NCBI GenBank assembly: GCA_031273565.1
Contig: JAISRR010000187.1
Coordinates: forward strand, 1-49,701
Origin: Zoogloeaceae bacterium
GTDB lineage: Bacteria; Pseudomonadota; Gammaproteobacteria; Burkholderiales; Rhodocyclaceae
Reading direction: 5' to 3'
Length of the DNA: 49,701 nucleotides
The translations under genes and the position numbers were made by a program. Below the pieces are notes generated by a model. The model did no database searches and was not told where the DNA came from. It worked only from the letters and a program-made list of their open reading frames with translations. Of the stretch, positions 25,375-32,903 are shown one piece after another. Every line of letters starts with the position of its first letter. Position 1 is the first letter of the stretch.

Positions 25375-25877
25375 GGTTCAGAGGACAGAGGACTGAGGAC
25401 AGATGACAGTTCAGTTATCGGCGGCAAAGCCGCCGCATGACGACTGTCCTCCGTCTTCTGTCCTCTGTCCTCTGATCGCCGCAGCCATTTTTTCAGGCTC
25501 TCAATCACCGCGTCTTCCTGCGCGCGGTTGAGAAACTCGATGGCGTCGACATTGGTCTGGCGTTTGACCCAGTGGCGCAAACCGCGCATGGAACGGTCGC
25601 GCACCAGCCCCGCGTCCGCCAGTTGCTGCCAGAGCGACCAGATTTTTCTATCAACTGCATCCAGTGCCCGGCGCGGGTGCGCGCCAACGCCCAGCCGCCG
25701 GAATTCGGCAATCACGGCATCCGCCTGGTCGATGCGGGTAATCCGGGTGGAAGATTCCACGCCCGCCGTCCGCATCAGCAGCGCACGATAGGCGGCATCA
25801 TCCATCGGCGGGCGTCCGGCATGGCGGATGGCGCGCAGTTTTTTCAGGCGGGCGGCAAGTGGGGTATTTATTGTCAT
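25371..25877 (-). CDS. gemA: GemA-like (Mu gp16) regulatory protein
   Basis: 168 residues. The conserved part is AARLKKLRAIRHAGRPPMDD, AAYRALLMRTAGVESSTRIT, and LRHWVKRQTNVDAIEFLNRA. In Mu, GemA alters host gene expression and DNA topology. The last 34 residues (from about 135) are encoded by the two-armed palindromic repeat at 25378-25475 (SEDRGQKTEDS ... SSVLSPLSSEP), so the native C-terminus has been replaced or extended. Confidence 0.85.
   Translation of the reverse strand: MTINTPLAARLKKLRAIRHAGRPPMDDAAYRALLMRTAGVESSTRITRIDQADAVIAEFRRLGVGAHPRRALDAVDRKIWSLWQQLADAGLVRDRSMRGLRHWVKRQTNVDAIEFLNRAQEDAVIESLKKWLRRSEDRGQKTEDSRHAAALPPITELSSVLSPLSSEP
25378..25475. repeat. Two-armed palindromic repeat forming the end of gemA
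   Basis: Left arm TCAGAGGACAGAGGACTGAG, right arm GTCCTCCGTCTTCTGTCCTC followed by TGTCCTCTGA, around a GCGGCAAAGCCGC hairpin. It is open in the gemA frame throughout. Family members recur at 24909, 29984, 34570, 39728, 44716 and 44996. Confidence 0.85.
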
Positions 25878-25911
25878 GATTGCACGCCACCGCGATCGTT
25901 TTCAGGTTCGC

Positions 25912-26010
25912 TGATTAAAGGCAGGATGAACAGGATTTGCAGGATAAAATCGCTATGATTCACGCCTGTTCTCCTGTTTTTTCATCCTGTCCATCCTGTC
26001 CATCCTGTCC
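25912..26010. repeat. CAGGAT/ATCCTG inverted repeat array
   Basis: Left half GGCAGGATGAACAGGATTTG followed by CAGGATAAAA, right half CATCCTGTCCATCCTGTCCA followed by TCCTGTCC. The two halves are complementary in type and could fold into a long hairpin. I recall similar arrays as dispersed repeats in Proteobacteria. It supplies the C-terminal codons (GQDGQDGQDEKTGEQA) of the neighbouring small gene. Confidence 0.75.
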
Positions 26011-26160
26011 AATAGCACCAATAACGATTGCCAGCATTGCCCGCGTCAACCCTTGTGTGAGGCTGTCTGCACGCGGGAAGCGCCCGTCAGTGCACGGTAA
26101 TTGCACAGACACGTCAATACAGCCTTCTGAGTCTTCAATTTTGAGTCCCAGGGTACTCAT
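25960..26160 (-). CDS. Small early-operon protein with repeat-derived C-terminus
   Basis: 66 residues (MSTLGLKIEDSEGCIDVSVQ, then LPCTDGRF). Overlaps the upstream gam stop by 4 bases (ATGA), which supports translation. The last 16 residues come from a CAGGAT repeat array. No family recognised. Confidence 0.5.
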   Translation of the reverse strand: MSTLGLKIEDSEGCIDVSVQLPCTDGRFPRADSLTQGLTRAMLAIVIGAIGQDGQDGQDEKTGEQA

Positions 26161-26687
26161 ACCGTGCCCTCCGCAAGTTCGGCTTCAAACGGCGTAATAA
26201 AAAAATCCTCGGCCTGCTGGATGCTGATGCCGGGCACATGCGCGACGGCTTCCGGCTCGTTCAGGATGGCGTCTTTGTTGACTTCTTCTTTCTGCCGGAT
26301 GAAGCGGTCGAGTTTCAGGCGGCGGAGCGTCTCCAGCACAACCTCCGCGCCGGTGACGCGCACGGAGGGCGGGCGGGTGCGCCAGCCGACTTCGCCGGTG
26401 GCAAGCTGCGCCGTCTTCACCTTGCCATTTTGCGTCAGCGCCAGACGATTCGCCTCGCACCAGATGTGCGCGCCCGCCGTCAAAAGCTCGATGCGCAGGC
26501 GGTGCGGCTGGGCTAAAGCCTCCCAGCGTTCCTTGATTTTCGCCAACTCATCGTTCATGTCCGCCTGCAAGCGGGCAATTTCACGCTGCCGCTCGCCGAT
26601 CTCCAGCACAGCCCCGGATACTTCCGCCTGCGATTGCGGCACCCAGGCGGTTGCCGTCGTTTTGGTTCGGGTCTTTTTCGTGGTCAT
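26157..26687 (-). CDS. gam: Gam-like host nuclease inhibitor
   Basis: 176 residues, close to Mu Gam (174). Long N-terminal helix (EIGERQREIARLQADMNDEL, AKIKERWEALAQPHRLRIEL), then VGWRTRPPSVRVTG and the C-terminal EAVAHVPGISIQQAEDFFIT. Mu Gam binds double-stranded DNA ends and blocks RecBCD; it is Ku-like. ATG at 26687 is chosen because AGGAG lies 7 bases upstream; ATG at 26693 is too close to it. Confidence 0.92.
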   Translation of the reverse strand: MTTKKTRTKTTATAWVPQSQAEVSGAVLEIGERQREIARLQADMNDELAKIKERWEALAQPHRLRIELLTAGAHIWCEANRLALTQNGKVKTAQLATGEVGWRTRPPSVRVTGAEVVLETLRRLKLDRFIRQKEEVNKDAILNEPEAVAHVPGISIQQAEDFFITPFEAELAEGTV

Positions 26688-26689
26688 AG

Positions 26690-26935
26690 TCATTCTCCTG
26701 CGCGATGAACGGTGATGTGAAGGGCGGCGTCGGCAACATCGGCGGCGACGCGGCAATGCGGGTTTTTATCGACCACCAGCGCGGCGCAATCGCCCGACGC
26801 CGGGATGTCGACCGACAATACCTTGACGCCCAGGGCGCGCAGTTGGCGGATGGCCTCGTTCGCCGCCGACAAACGGCGACGATAGATGCCGTGGAACACG
26901 CGCGGGGCGCGGTGGATGTGGATGACGTTCTGCAT
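26690..26935 (-). CDS. Small early protein between B and gam
   Basis: 81 residues (MQNVIHIHRAPRVFHGIYRR ... AALHITVHRAGE). AAAGGA lies at good spacing before the ATG at 26935; a start at 26977 would add 14 residues. Strand-helix-strand pattern (VKVLSVDIPASGDCAALVVD) but no family recognised. Small genes in this place are usual in Mu-like early operons. Confidence 0.6.
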   Translation of the reverse strand: MQNVIHIHRAPRVFHGIYRRRLSAANEAIRQLRALGVKVLSVDIPASGDCAALVVDKNPHCRVAADVADAALHITVHRAGE

Positions 26936-26978
26936 GACGGTTTTTCCTTTCAAAGTTTTTTGGATTTCGGTTGTCATT

Positions 26979-28199
26979 TCAGATTCCCCCGATCACCTGC
27001 GCGTCGACCTTCGGCCAGCCTGCCGCCGCCGCCGCGTTTATGGCGCGGGTGAGCAGGTTATTAACCACCAGCGGAAAGCAGAGGGAGACGGCATCCGACG
27101 CCTTGCCACCGCGCGGGATGCGGATGAGACGGGCGCGGATGGCGTCAAAGGCATCGCCTTCGAGGATGTCCGCCGCCTTGACGCCCACCCGCTCGAACTT
27201 GTGCGCGATGTAAGCGGGCAGGTCGTTATCCAGCGGCGGCAGGTCGATGATTTCGCAGCGTTGCACCACCTCGCGCACGTCGGCCTTTTGCTCCGATAAA
27301 CGCACTTTCAATTCCGGCTGACCGATGAGGCAAACGCCCAGCAACCGGGAAAGCCCCTGCTTCAATTCCAGAAAGCGTTTCAGGTGTTTTAAGGTCGGCG
27401 TGGGCAGGCAATGCGCTTCCTCTATCAAAATCAGGTGGCTGTAACCGGCGGCGCGGGAGTTTTTCAGCAACTCATGCACCTGCCGGAAACGCGCCTCCGG
27501 CGTGCGCTTCGGGGAGCCGGAGGGGTCAAGGGTGCGGATGATGGCCTCGGCGATCTGCCCGGATTTCAGCGTGCGCCCTTTGCTGTCGTTATCTTCCATC
27601 GCCAGCACATAAGGACGAATGACGATGACGGGACGGCCTTCGCTGGCGATGCGCTCCTCAAGCTCTTCCGCCAGCGTGGTCTTGCCCGCGCCACTCTCGC
27701 CCACGATGGCGATAAAGCCGTGATTCAGGGCGGCATCCAGCAGCGCGGCGCGGACGTAGCGGGTGCTGGCGGAATTGAAGACATCGGCGGTGGTGTTTAC
27801 CTCGTCGATGAAAGGCGAACGGACAAGACCGAACTGCTTTTTGGCGGCTTGAGTCAGGTTCTCGGAACGTAGTAACATGGAGTCCTCCTGTGATTCATGG
27901 TTGAGAGATGGAACTTCGGGAGACGCCCCGGATGCGTTGCCGAACGCGCCGGGGTTTTCTTTTGCCGATTTGGGGCGTTCCAAACGCGTTCCAAATCCGT
28001 TGCCCCGGCGCAGGCCGGGGGTGACTGCATCCTGCTGGCGCAAGGCGCTTAAAAACGCCTCTACGCGATCTTTCGCGTTCGTATCCCTGACCGGGTAGAT
28101 GCCGTCTTCAACCAGGCGAAACGCGGTTGTCAGTTTCAGGTTCGTTGCCTTGGCAAAGCGCCGGAGACTGACGCCATGTTTTTCGAGCAGTGTTCTCAT
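26979..28199 (-). CDS. MuB-like AAA+ ATPase, transposition target selector
   Basis: 406 residues. An N-terminal helix-turn-helix (SLRRFAKATNLKLTTAFRLV) and Gly/Pro linker are followed by an AAA domain with Walker A GESGAGKTT (167-175) and Walker B HLILIEEAH (255-263). MuB-type proteins bind target DNA, recruit the transposase and confer target immunity. Encoded 25 bases after the transposase gene, as in Mu (A-B). Confidence 0.88.
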   Translation of the reverse strand: MRTLLEKHGVSLRRFAKATNLKLTTAFRLVEDGIYPVRDTNAKDRVEAFLSALRQQDAVTPGLRRGNGFGTRLERPKSAKENPGAFGNASGASPEVPSLNHESQEDSMLLRSENLTQAAKKQFGLVRSPFIDEVNTTADVFNSASTRYVRAALLDAALNHGFIAIVGESGAGKTTLAEELEERIASEGRPVIVIRPYVLAMEDNDSKGRTLKSGQIAEAIIRTLDPSGSPKRTPEARFRQVHELLKNSRAAGYSHLILIEEAHCLPTPTLKHLKRFLELKQGLSRLLGVCLIGQPELKVRLSEQKADVREVVQRCEIIDLPPLDNDLPAYIAHKFERVGVKAADILEGDAFDAIRARLIRIPRGGKASDAVSLCFPLVVNNLLTRAINAAAAAGWPKVDAQVIGGI

Positions 28200-28224
28200 G
28201 GGATAAAACCTCCTTTCATATCGG

Positions 28225-29973
28225 TCAGTTCGCCACCAGCTTCAGGCACGGCATGTCCGCGAGCCGTCCGGCCAGCGCCGCCAGTTCGGTTTCCGGCACG
28301 CCCGCCGGATACCATTCGGCAACGCGCCGGTTTTTATCCGCGTCCATCGCCACGCCCCGCGCCACCAATGCGCGCGCGGCCTCGAAATGGTTGAGGGTTT
28401 TCTCGGCGATGGTGGTCTGCGTGGCGACTTCCAGCGCCGTGCCGCGTTTCGGGAGCCAGGTGGGTAAATCGGCTTCCGCCGCGACCTTCCACGGGTCAAT
28501 GCGCCCGCCAAAAGGCAGCACCCTGGCTTTGCGGGCGGCTTTGGCTTCGACCAGGGTAGAGACGCCCATCGCCGCCAGTTCGACCGCCTTGCGGTTTTCA
28601 TCGGCACGGGTGCTGGCATGACGGCTGTAGTCCTCGCCGATGACGTTCGCGCCCTCAACCCGGAACCCGGCTTCATCGCGTTCGATGACCGGGATGCGGA
28701 TGAGCAACTCGCGGCCATTGGCATCGACATCCACCACCAGCGCGGATTCAAGGTCATAAGGATTCCAGGTGATTTTTAATTTTTCGCCAACCATGACGCG
28801 GGGGATGGCGGCCACGTCGTAGTCGCGCCCGTTAAAACTGATGGTTAAAAAATCGCTGACCTTGCGGGTTTCCGGTTCATGGGTGAGCAGGGCGCGGCAG
28901 AGTTCCGCAGAGGGCGCTACGCGCAGTTGATCCGCCGTGATGGTCTGCCAGAGTTCATGCCGCGCCTTGCCATAGCGGGAATGTTTTTGAGTGCTGTTAA
29001 ACCAGACGCACCATTGACGGGCGCGCTCGTTCAGTTCATCCAGGTCGCGCACCGTGCAGTAAGACAGACCGGATTCGAAACTCTTTTCAATGATGTTACG
29101 GGCGTTTTCCACCTGTCCGGTGGCGCGCGCAACGCCCGGCATGTGCGCCAGAGTCTGCACTTGCAGACGGCGGGCGAGATTCTTGAACAGCCCGCTGGTG
29201 TTGGCGCTGCCCATGTCCATATACAGAATCAGCGGCACACCATGAAACAGCCCGTTACCCTGATTGGTGATGCAGCGGATAAAACTCTCCGCCAGATTGG
29301 CGGCGGATTCCGACCCCATCACATAAAACACGAAGATGCTGCCCGAATAGTGGTCGGTGATTTCGTAAGACCACACGCGGTCGGCGGCGATTCTCGCCAG
29401 ATTCTTCGGTTTGTTTTTATAAAACTCGTCGCGCTCCATCACCTGCAAACCGATCACCCCGACCAGGTAGTAGAGCACGCACAAGGAAGCGTCGATTTGC
29501 CAGACATGATTGGGGTGCAGGCTCTTTAATTCCTTGGCGGGTTCGGGGCGCAAAAGCTGGTCGGGATGCAGCCCGTAGTTCCTCAAGGCGCGAGCAACCG
29601 TCGAAGGCGACAGTGGACGGCATTCGCCCGTCGCCTTATCCACGCCGACGGCGCGAATCTCGCCATTCTTCCGCAGGGTTTCCAGCGCCTGGGGAATCGA
29701 CATCAGGCGCTTGCCGTTCCTGCGCGTAGCAACTGTCAGAAAGCCGGACAAAATGATGGCTTCCCGCTCATCCAGTTGGCTGGCTCCTGCATCGGCGCGT
29801 TGTTTGCGAGCAGTTTGCTGCACGGTGACCTGTTTCAGGTAGCGCAAGAGTGTTGCCCGCGAGAGGGCGAGTTCGGCGCAGGCGGCGGCATAGAGCGCCT
29901 CCTTGCCGCCATGCGGCGTTGCCGCTGCCTGCGCGGCCAGCGCCGATAAACGAGAGATCATCGCGGGGGTCAT
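28225..29973 (-). CDS. DDE transposase of the Mu/BcepMu (rve) type
   Basis: 582 residues. N-terminal helix-turn-helix region (LALSRATLLRYLKQ), then an integrase-type catalytic core with D161 (VWQIDAS), D253 (LYMDMGSAN) and E289 (GQVENARNIIEKSF), giving DD(35)E spacing, followed by a beta-barrel C-terminus. It cuts and joins the prophage ends (10151 and 49037) during integration and replicative transposition. It is closer in form to BcepMu/TnsB-like transposases than to Mu A. Unusually it lies in the centre of the prophage. Confidence 0.93.
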   Translation of the reverse strand: MTPAMISRLSALAAQAAATPHGGKEALYAAACAELALSRATLLRYLKQVTVQQTARKQRADAGASQLDEREAIILSGFLTVATRRNGKRLMSIPQALETLRKNGEIRAVGVDKATGECRPLSPSTVARALRNYGLHPDQLLRPEPAKELKSLHPNHVWQIDASLCVLYYLVGVIGLQVMERDEFYKNKPKNLARIAADRVWSYEITDHYSGSIFVFYVMGSESAANLAESFIRCITNQGNGLFHGVPLILYMDMGSANTSGLFKNLARRLQVQTLAHMPGVARATGQVENARNIIEKSFESGLSYCTVRDLDELNERARQWCVWFNSTQKHSRYGKARHELWQTITADQLRVAPSAELCRALLTHEPETRKVSDFLTISFNGRDYDVAAIPRVMVGEKLKITWNPYDLESALVVDVDANGRELLIRIPVIERDEAGFRVEGANVIGEDYSRHASTRADENRKAVELAAMGVSTLVEAKAARKARVLPFGGRIDPWKVAAEADLPTWLPKRGTALEVATQTTIAEKTLNHFEAARALVARGVAMDADKNRRVAEWYPAGVPETELAALAGRLADMPCLKLVAN

Positions 29974-29976
29974 GGG

Positions 29977-31098
29977 TCAGATTTCTGAAGACAGAGGACT
30001 GATGACAGAAGACAGTTGGTTTGCGGCGCTTTGCGCCGGTTGTAACCCCCGCGAAGGCGAAGCCGTCTCTGAACGACTGTCCTCCGTCCTCTGTCTTCTG
30101 TCCTCTGAAACCTCTGACGCCATCACCATGCGGGCGAATTCCGGGATCGCCTCGGAAGACACTTCGGGCAGGTTGTGCGCCTGGGTGATGTCGTGAATGA
30201 CCCCGCGCAATTCGCCGATGTGACCGGCGAGCAGGGCGACCGGAAAGGGGAATTCCTCTTCCTCAGATAGTTTTTTGATGTCTTCCACCGCCCGTTCGAC
30301 GGCGCGCAGCGCGCCCAGCGCCTTGACCTGAATCCCCGCGAATTCGGTGTGGATTTGAGCCAGCGTTTCAGAAGGCGGCGGCGCGGGCAGAAGCTGCTTT
30401 TTACGCAGTGCGGCTTCGGCTTCATCGCGCTGGCGGGAGCGGGTGGCGAGCAATTCTTCACTGGCGACGGCCTCCGCTTTCAGTTCGTCGACTTGTCGGC
30501 GGGTTTCGTCCAGCTTGTTGGCAAGGTCTTGAATCAGGCTGACCACCTCGGACTTTTCACCGGATTTCACAGCGGCGTCTACGGCGGCGCGTTCGTCTTC
30601 GGGCAAAGCCATCAGGAGGCGCATCTGGGAGCGGGAAATGCCAAGGTTGTTAATGGCTTCGTAGGTGGATTCACCGAGCGCGTCGAGGTCATGCTCAGAT
30701 TCCTGCATAGCCCGGTAGCCTCGACCAAATACAGTACGGCAAAATTCATCAACATTTTGCGCCGGGCGCAAATTTCCATCCGGCTGTGTGATAGCTATGT
30801 GTTTGAATGCTTTGGATTTTTTGATTTCCGTGAAGGCACGAATTTGCGCCGCCGCGCAAAAACTGTTCATGACAGAGGCCATTTGCGCCGCGCCGACGAA
30901 GCGTCCAAGGTCGAAGGTTTCCGAGATGGTTTCCGCTTGCTTCGCCGCCGTCGTTTCGCGCATCACCGCCATCGCGTTGTCGATGCGCGGCAAGTCAAGA
31001 TCGGGTTCGGCGGGGATGGGGGTTTCTTTGGGCTTGCGTCCCCGGCGCGGGAGGGTGTCCGGGGCAAGCTGACCAATGACGATATTGTCGGGTTGCAT
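29977..31098 (-). CDS. Early-operon protein with coiled coil, upstream of the transposase
   Basis: 373 residues. Basic Pro-rich start (LPRRGRKPKETPIPAEPD), a helical domain (ETFDLGRFVGAAQMASVMNS), and a long coiled coil at about 170-240 (LANKLDETRRQVDELKAEAV). I do not recognise a named family. A gene of this kind precedes the transposase in several Mu-like phages. The last roughly 43 residues are encoded by the palindromic repeat at 29984-30108 (SEDRRQRTEDS ... SSVISPLSSEI). Confidence 0.65.
   Translation of the reverse strand: MQPDNIVIGQLAPDTLPRRGRKPKETPIPAEPDLDLPRIDNAMAVMRETTAAKQAETISETFDLGRFVGAAQMASVMNSFCAAAQIRAFTEIKKSKAFKHIAITQPDGNLRPAQNVDEFCRTVFGRGYRAMQESEHDLDALGESTYEAINNLGISRSQMRLLMALPEDERAAVDAAVKSGEKSEVVSLIQDLANKLDETRRQVDELKAEAVASEELLATRSRQRDEAEAALRKKQLLPAPPPSETLAQIHTEFAGIQVKALGALRAVERAVEDIKKLSEEEEFPFPVALLAGHIGELRGVIHDITQAHNLPEVSSEAIPEFARMVMASEVSEDRRQRTEDSRSETASPSRGLQPAQSAANQLSSVISPLSSEI
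29984..30108. repeat. Two-armed palindromic repeat forming the end of an early gene
   Basis: Left arm CTGAAGACAGAGGACTGATG, right arm CTGTCCTCCGTCCTCTGTCT followed by TCTGTCCTCTG, with a GCGGCGCTTTGCGCCG hairpin inside. The same loop segment (GGTTTGCGGCGC) occurs at 24940 and 45030. Open in the host gene's frame. Confidence 0.85.
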
Positions 31099-31112
31099 GA
31101 TTTTCCTTTCGG

Positions 31113-31415
31113 TCAGAGGGTTTTGCGAAAACGCTGTTTGGCTTCCTGAAGTTGCTGTTCGGCGTGATCGATGGCCGTCCAGACCTTGATGGCCTGTTGC
31201 GGCAGCCGGGGGGTGAGCCGCCAGAGGCCGGTGGCCTCATCCTTTGCGGCAATGCCCGCCTCGGACAAATTGGCAAGATCGCGCGTCGTCACAGCGGGCG
31301 CGCAGCCGATTTCGCGGGACAAGACGGAGGGAGGAAAGCCCTGCACCACATCTCCAAACATCAGCAAAATGAGTCTGATGAGGCGCTGTTGGGCGTCGTT
31401 GGTGTAGTCGGTCAT
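31113..31415 (-). CDS. Winged-helix early regulator
   Basis: 100 residues. MTDYTNDAQQRLIRLILLMF, PPSVLSREIGCAPAVTTRDL, ANLSEAGIAAKDEATGLWRL: an IclR/MarR-like winged helix with the recognition helix at VTTRDLANLSEAG. A short C-terminal helix follows. Similar small winged-helix proteins are encoded near the start of early operons of Mu-like phages. Overlaps its upstream gene by 4 bases. Confidence 0.7.
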   Translation of the reverse strand: MTDYTNDAQQRLIRLILLMFGDVVQGFPPSVLSREIGCAPAVTTRDLANLSEAGIAAKDEATGLWRLTPRLPQQAIKVWTAIDHAEQQLQEAKQRFRKTL

Positions 31416-31681
31416 GCCGCCCTCCGCGCTTCAATCTTGCGGGGTGGGTACTCCGTGCGCTCAGGGGCAGGTTTCAGACCCAGCGCGATGGCGGCTCGGT
31501 GCGCTTCCCCGCGCGCGCCTTTGGGGTTCTGGGCTTGCCGGAAAAAATCCCGGACTCTTTGGTAATTCAGGCCGAGGGCGCGCGCCCATTCGGCGATGCA
31601 AACGCCATTATCAAAGAACCATGCGCGGGCAGATTGCGGGGTCTGCGGATAAGGTAGCGGGGTATGCAGCGGGGTATTCAT
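31412..31681 (-). CDS. Ner/Cro-like DNA-binding protein, first early gene
   Basis: 89 residues. Core ARAWFFDNGVCIAEWARALG, LNYQRVRDFFRQAQ, then GEAHRAAIALGLK: the helix-turn-helix of a small phage DNA-binding family (GEAHR.A.ALGLK). It is the first gene leftward from the divergent repressor promoter region, the position of Ner in Mu, so it probably represses the early and/or repressor promoter. Palindromic half-sites lie in the 71-base gap upstream. Confidence 0.75.
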   Translation of the reverse strand: MNTPLHTPLPYPQTPQSARAWFFDNGVCIAEWARALGLNYQRVRDFFRQAQNPKGARGEAHRAAIALGLKPAPERTEYPPRKIEARRAA

Positions 31682-31752
31682 GGCGGTATGATGATGTTTA
31701 GTGATGGTGTGTGTAGAGTATATCTACTTTTATAGATTTGCAAGGGGTTTTT
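31682..31752. promoter_or_regulatory. Divergent early/repressor control region with operator palindromes
   Basis: The 71 bases between the Ner-like gene and the repressor contain GTAGAGTATATCTAC (31713-31727, perfect 5-bp arms) and, overlapping it, ATCTACTTTTATAGAT (31722-31737). The region is AT-rich with a TATA-type segment. It must hold both the early and the lysogeny promoter. Confidence 0.75.
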
Positions 31753-32334
31753 ATGCCTGAATTTGAAAATTGTCTGCTACGCCTGAAGCAAGTCCTGGGA
31801 ACGGCGACGGACAAGGAGGCGGCAGAAATACTTGGCCTGTCTGACAAGGCGCTGAACGCGCGCAAAAGGCGTAACGCTTTCCCGGAAACCAAGCTTTACG
31901 CTCTTGCGGCAAAGCGCCCCGATTTGAAGCTGGACGTGGACTACGTGCTTACCGGGATTAGCCGTGCGGCGCACGACCGCCTTGCGGCAAATCAGGCGGC
32001 GGGGGAGCGCGCGCGAGAGCGCGGCGCGGCTTTTCGTGAGGGATGGGAATACAACGACATCGACCTCGACCGCTCGATTCAGCGGGCGAAGGAAAAAGAC
32101 CCGGATGGTTTTTTGGCTTGGACACGACTCTTCCTTACCCTGGCAGACGATGGCAAAGCATTGCTGCACAGTATGTCGGCGTCACTGACAGGAACCCGAA
32201 CGGAAACATCGGCGGGCATCACATCGAGCGACCAAAGCAAAAAGACAAGCGTCAAAAAGCAGGTCAACATCAACGCCAACGCCGCCGGAAGCAGGGCGGT
32301 GGGAAAGATTGTCAACAAAGGAGTGAAACAGTGA
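31753..32334 (+). CDS. CI-like phage repressor with unusual C-terminal motif
   Basis: 193 residues. The N-terminus is a phage CI-type helix-turn-helix (CLLRLKQVLGTATDKEAAEI, LGLSDKALNARKRR, FPETKLYALAAKRP). There is no S24 peptidase domain. Instead there is a helical middle and a C-terminal motif QVNINANAAGSRAVGKIVNK (170-189), which is repeated in the next gene. Start chosen at 31753 (AAGGGG upstream). It presumably maintains lysogeny through the palindromes at 31713-31737. Its stop overlaps the GTG start of the next gene. Confidence 0.82.
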   Translation: MPEFENCLLRLKQVLGTATDKEAAEILGLSDKALNARKRRNAFPETKLYALAAKRPDLKLDVDYVLTGISRAAHDRLAANQAAGERARERGAAFREGWEYNDIDLDRSIQRAKEKDPDGFLAWTRLFLTLADDGKALLHSMSASLTGTRTETSAGITSSDQSKKTSVKKQVNINANAAGSRAVGKIVNKGVKQ

Positions 32335-32485
32335 AACGAAATGATGACAGCGAGGCTGTGAGCATAAAAAAAGCCCAAATCAAAATTGGGACACTCATCA
32401 GTATTAATGCGGCCGCACCCGGAAAACAGGTCAACATCAATGCCAATGCCGCCGGAACCAGCGCCACAGGGAAAACGGTCAATAA
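32260..32485 (+). repeat. Two copies of a motif-coding direct repeat
   Basis: Copies at about 32260-32319 and 32425-32485, 165 bases apart, share CAGGTCAACATCAA(C/T)GCC and onward with scattered third-base changes. One encodes the repressor C-terminus and the other the start of the membrane protein. Silent changes suggest selection on the peptide. Confidence 0.8.
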
Positions 32486-32894
32486 GACACCTTGTGCCAA
32501 TCCTGCGGGCGCGCACAATGTACAAGATAACCCCTTGTCCGACACCGAACTCCGCTGGCGCCGCAAACAAATTGTTCGAAGGCTGTGGTCGGCTAAAGCG
32601 CGCTATTGGGTTAAAAATTGGCCAACCCTTATCCTGTTGGCGTCAATGGGCGCGTTTTGGGGGTATTGGGCCTTAAAGTACCAAACCAGCAACACTCACG
32701 TCCTTTGGCGCTGGATAATGTTAGAGGCAAGCCAAGCCGGGTTTTATGTCCCGTTTTTTGTTTTTGCGGGGGCTGTAACCGGGTCGCTGGCATGGCTTGC
32801 GTGGTTCCGGCGAACGGAAGGGATTTACATTAATGACCTGCAGTCCGACCTGGATAATATCAATCTTGCCTTACGCCACCGAATCAATAAATAG
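32331..32894 (+). CDS. Two-helix membrane protein sharing the repressor motif
   Basis: 187 residues from a GTG start overlapping the repressor stop (GTGA), with AAAGGAG upstream. Residues 33-52 read QVNINANAAGTSATGKTVNK, nearly the repressor C-terminal motif. Two membrane segments follow at about 98-116 (WPTLILLASMGAFWGYWAL) and 137-157 (FYVPFFVFAGAVTGSLAWLA), then a short polar tail. No family recognised. The pair could interact through the motif, for example to hold the repressor at the membrane or to signal; that is inference. Co-expressed with the repressor in lysogeny. Confidence 0.7.
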   Translation: MKRNDDSEAVSIKKAQIKIGTLISINAAAPGKQVNINANAAGTSATGKTVNKTPCANPAGAHNVQDNPLSDTELRWRRKQIVRRLWSAKARYWVKNWPTLILLASMGAFWGYWALKYQTSNTHVLWRWIMLEASQAGFYVPFFVFAGAVTGSLAWLAWFRRTEGIYINDLQSDLDNINLALRHRINK

Positions 32895-32903
32895 GGGTAA
32901 AAA

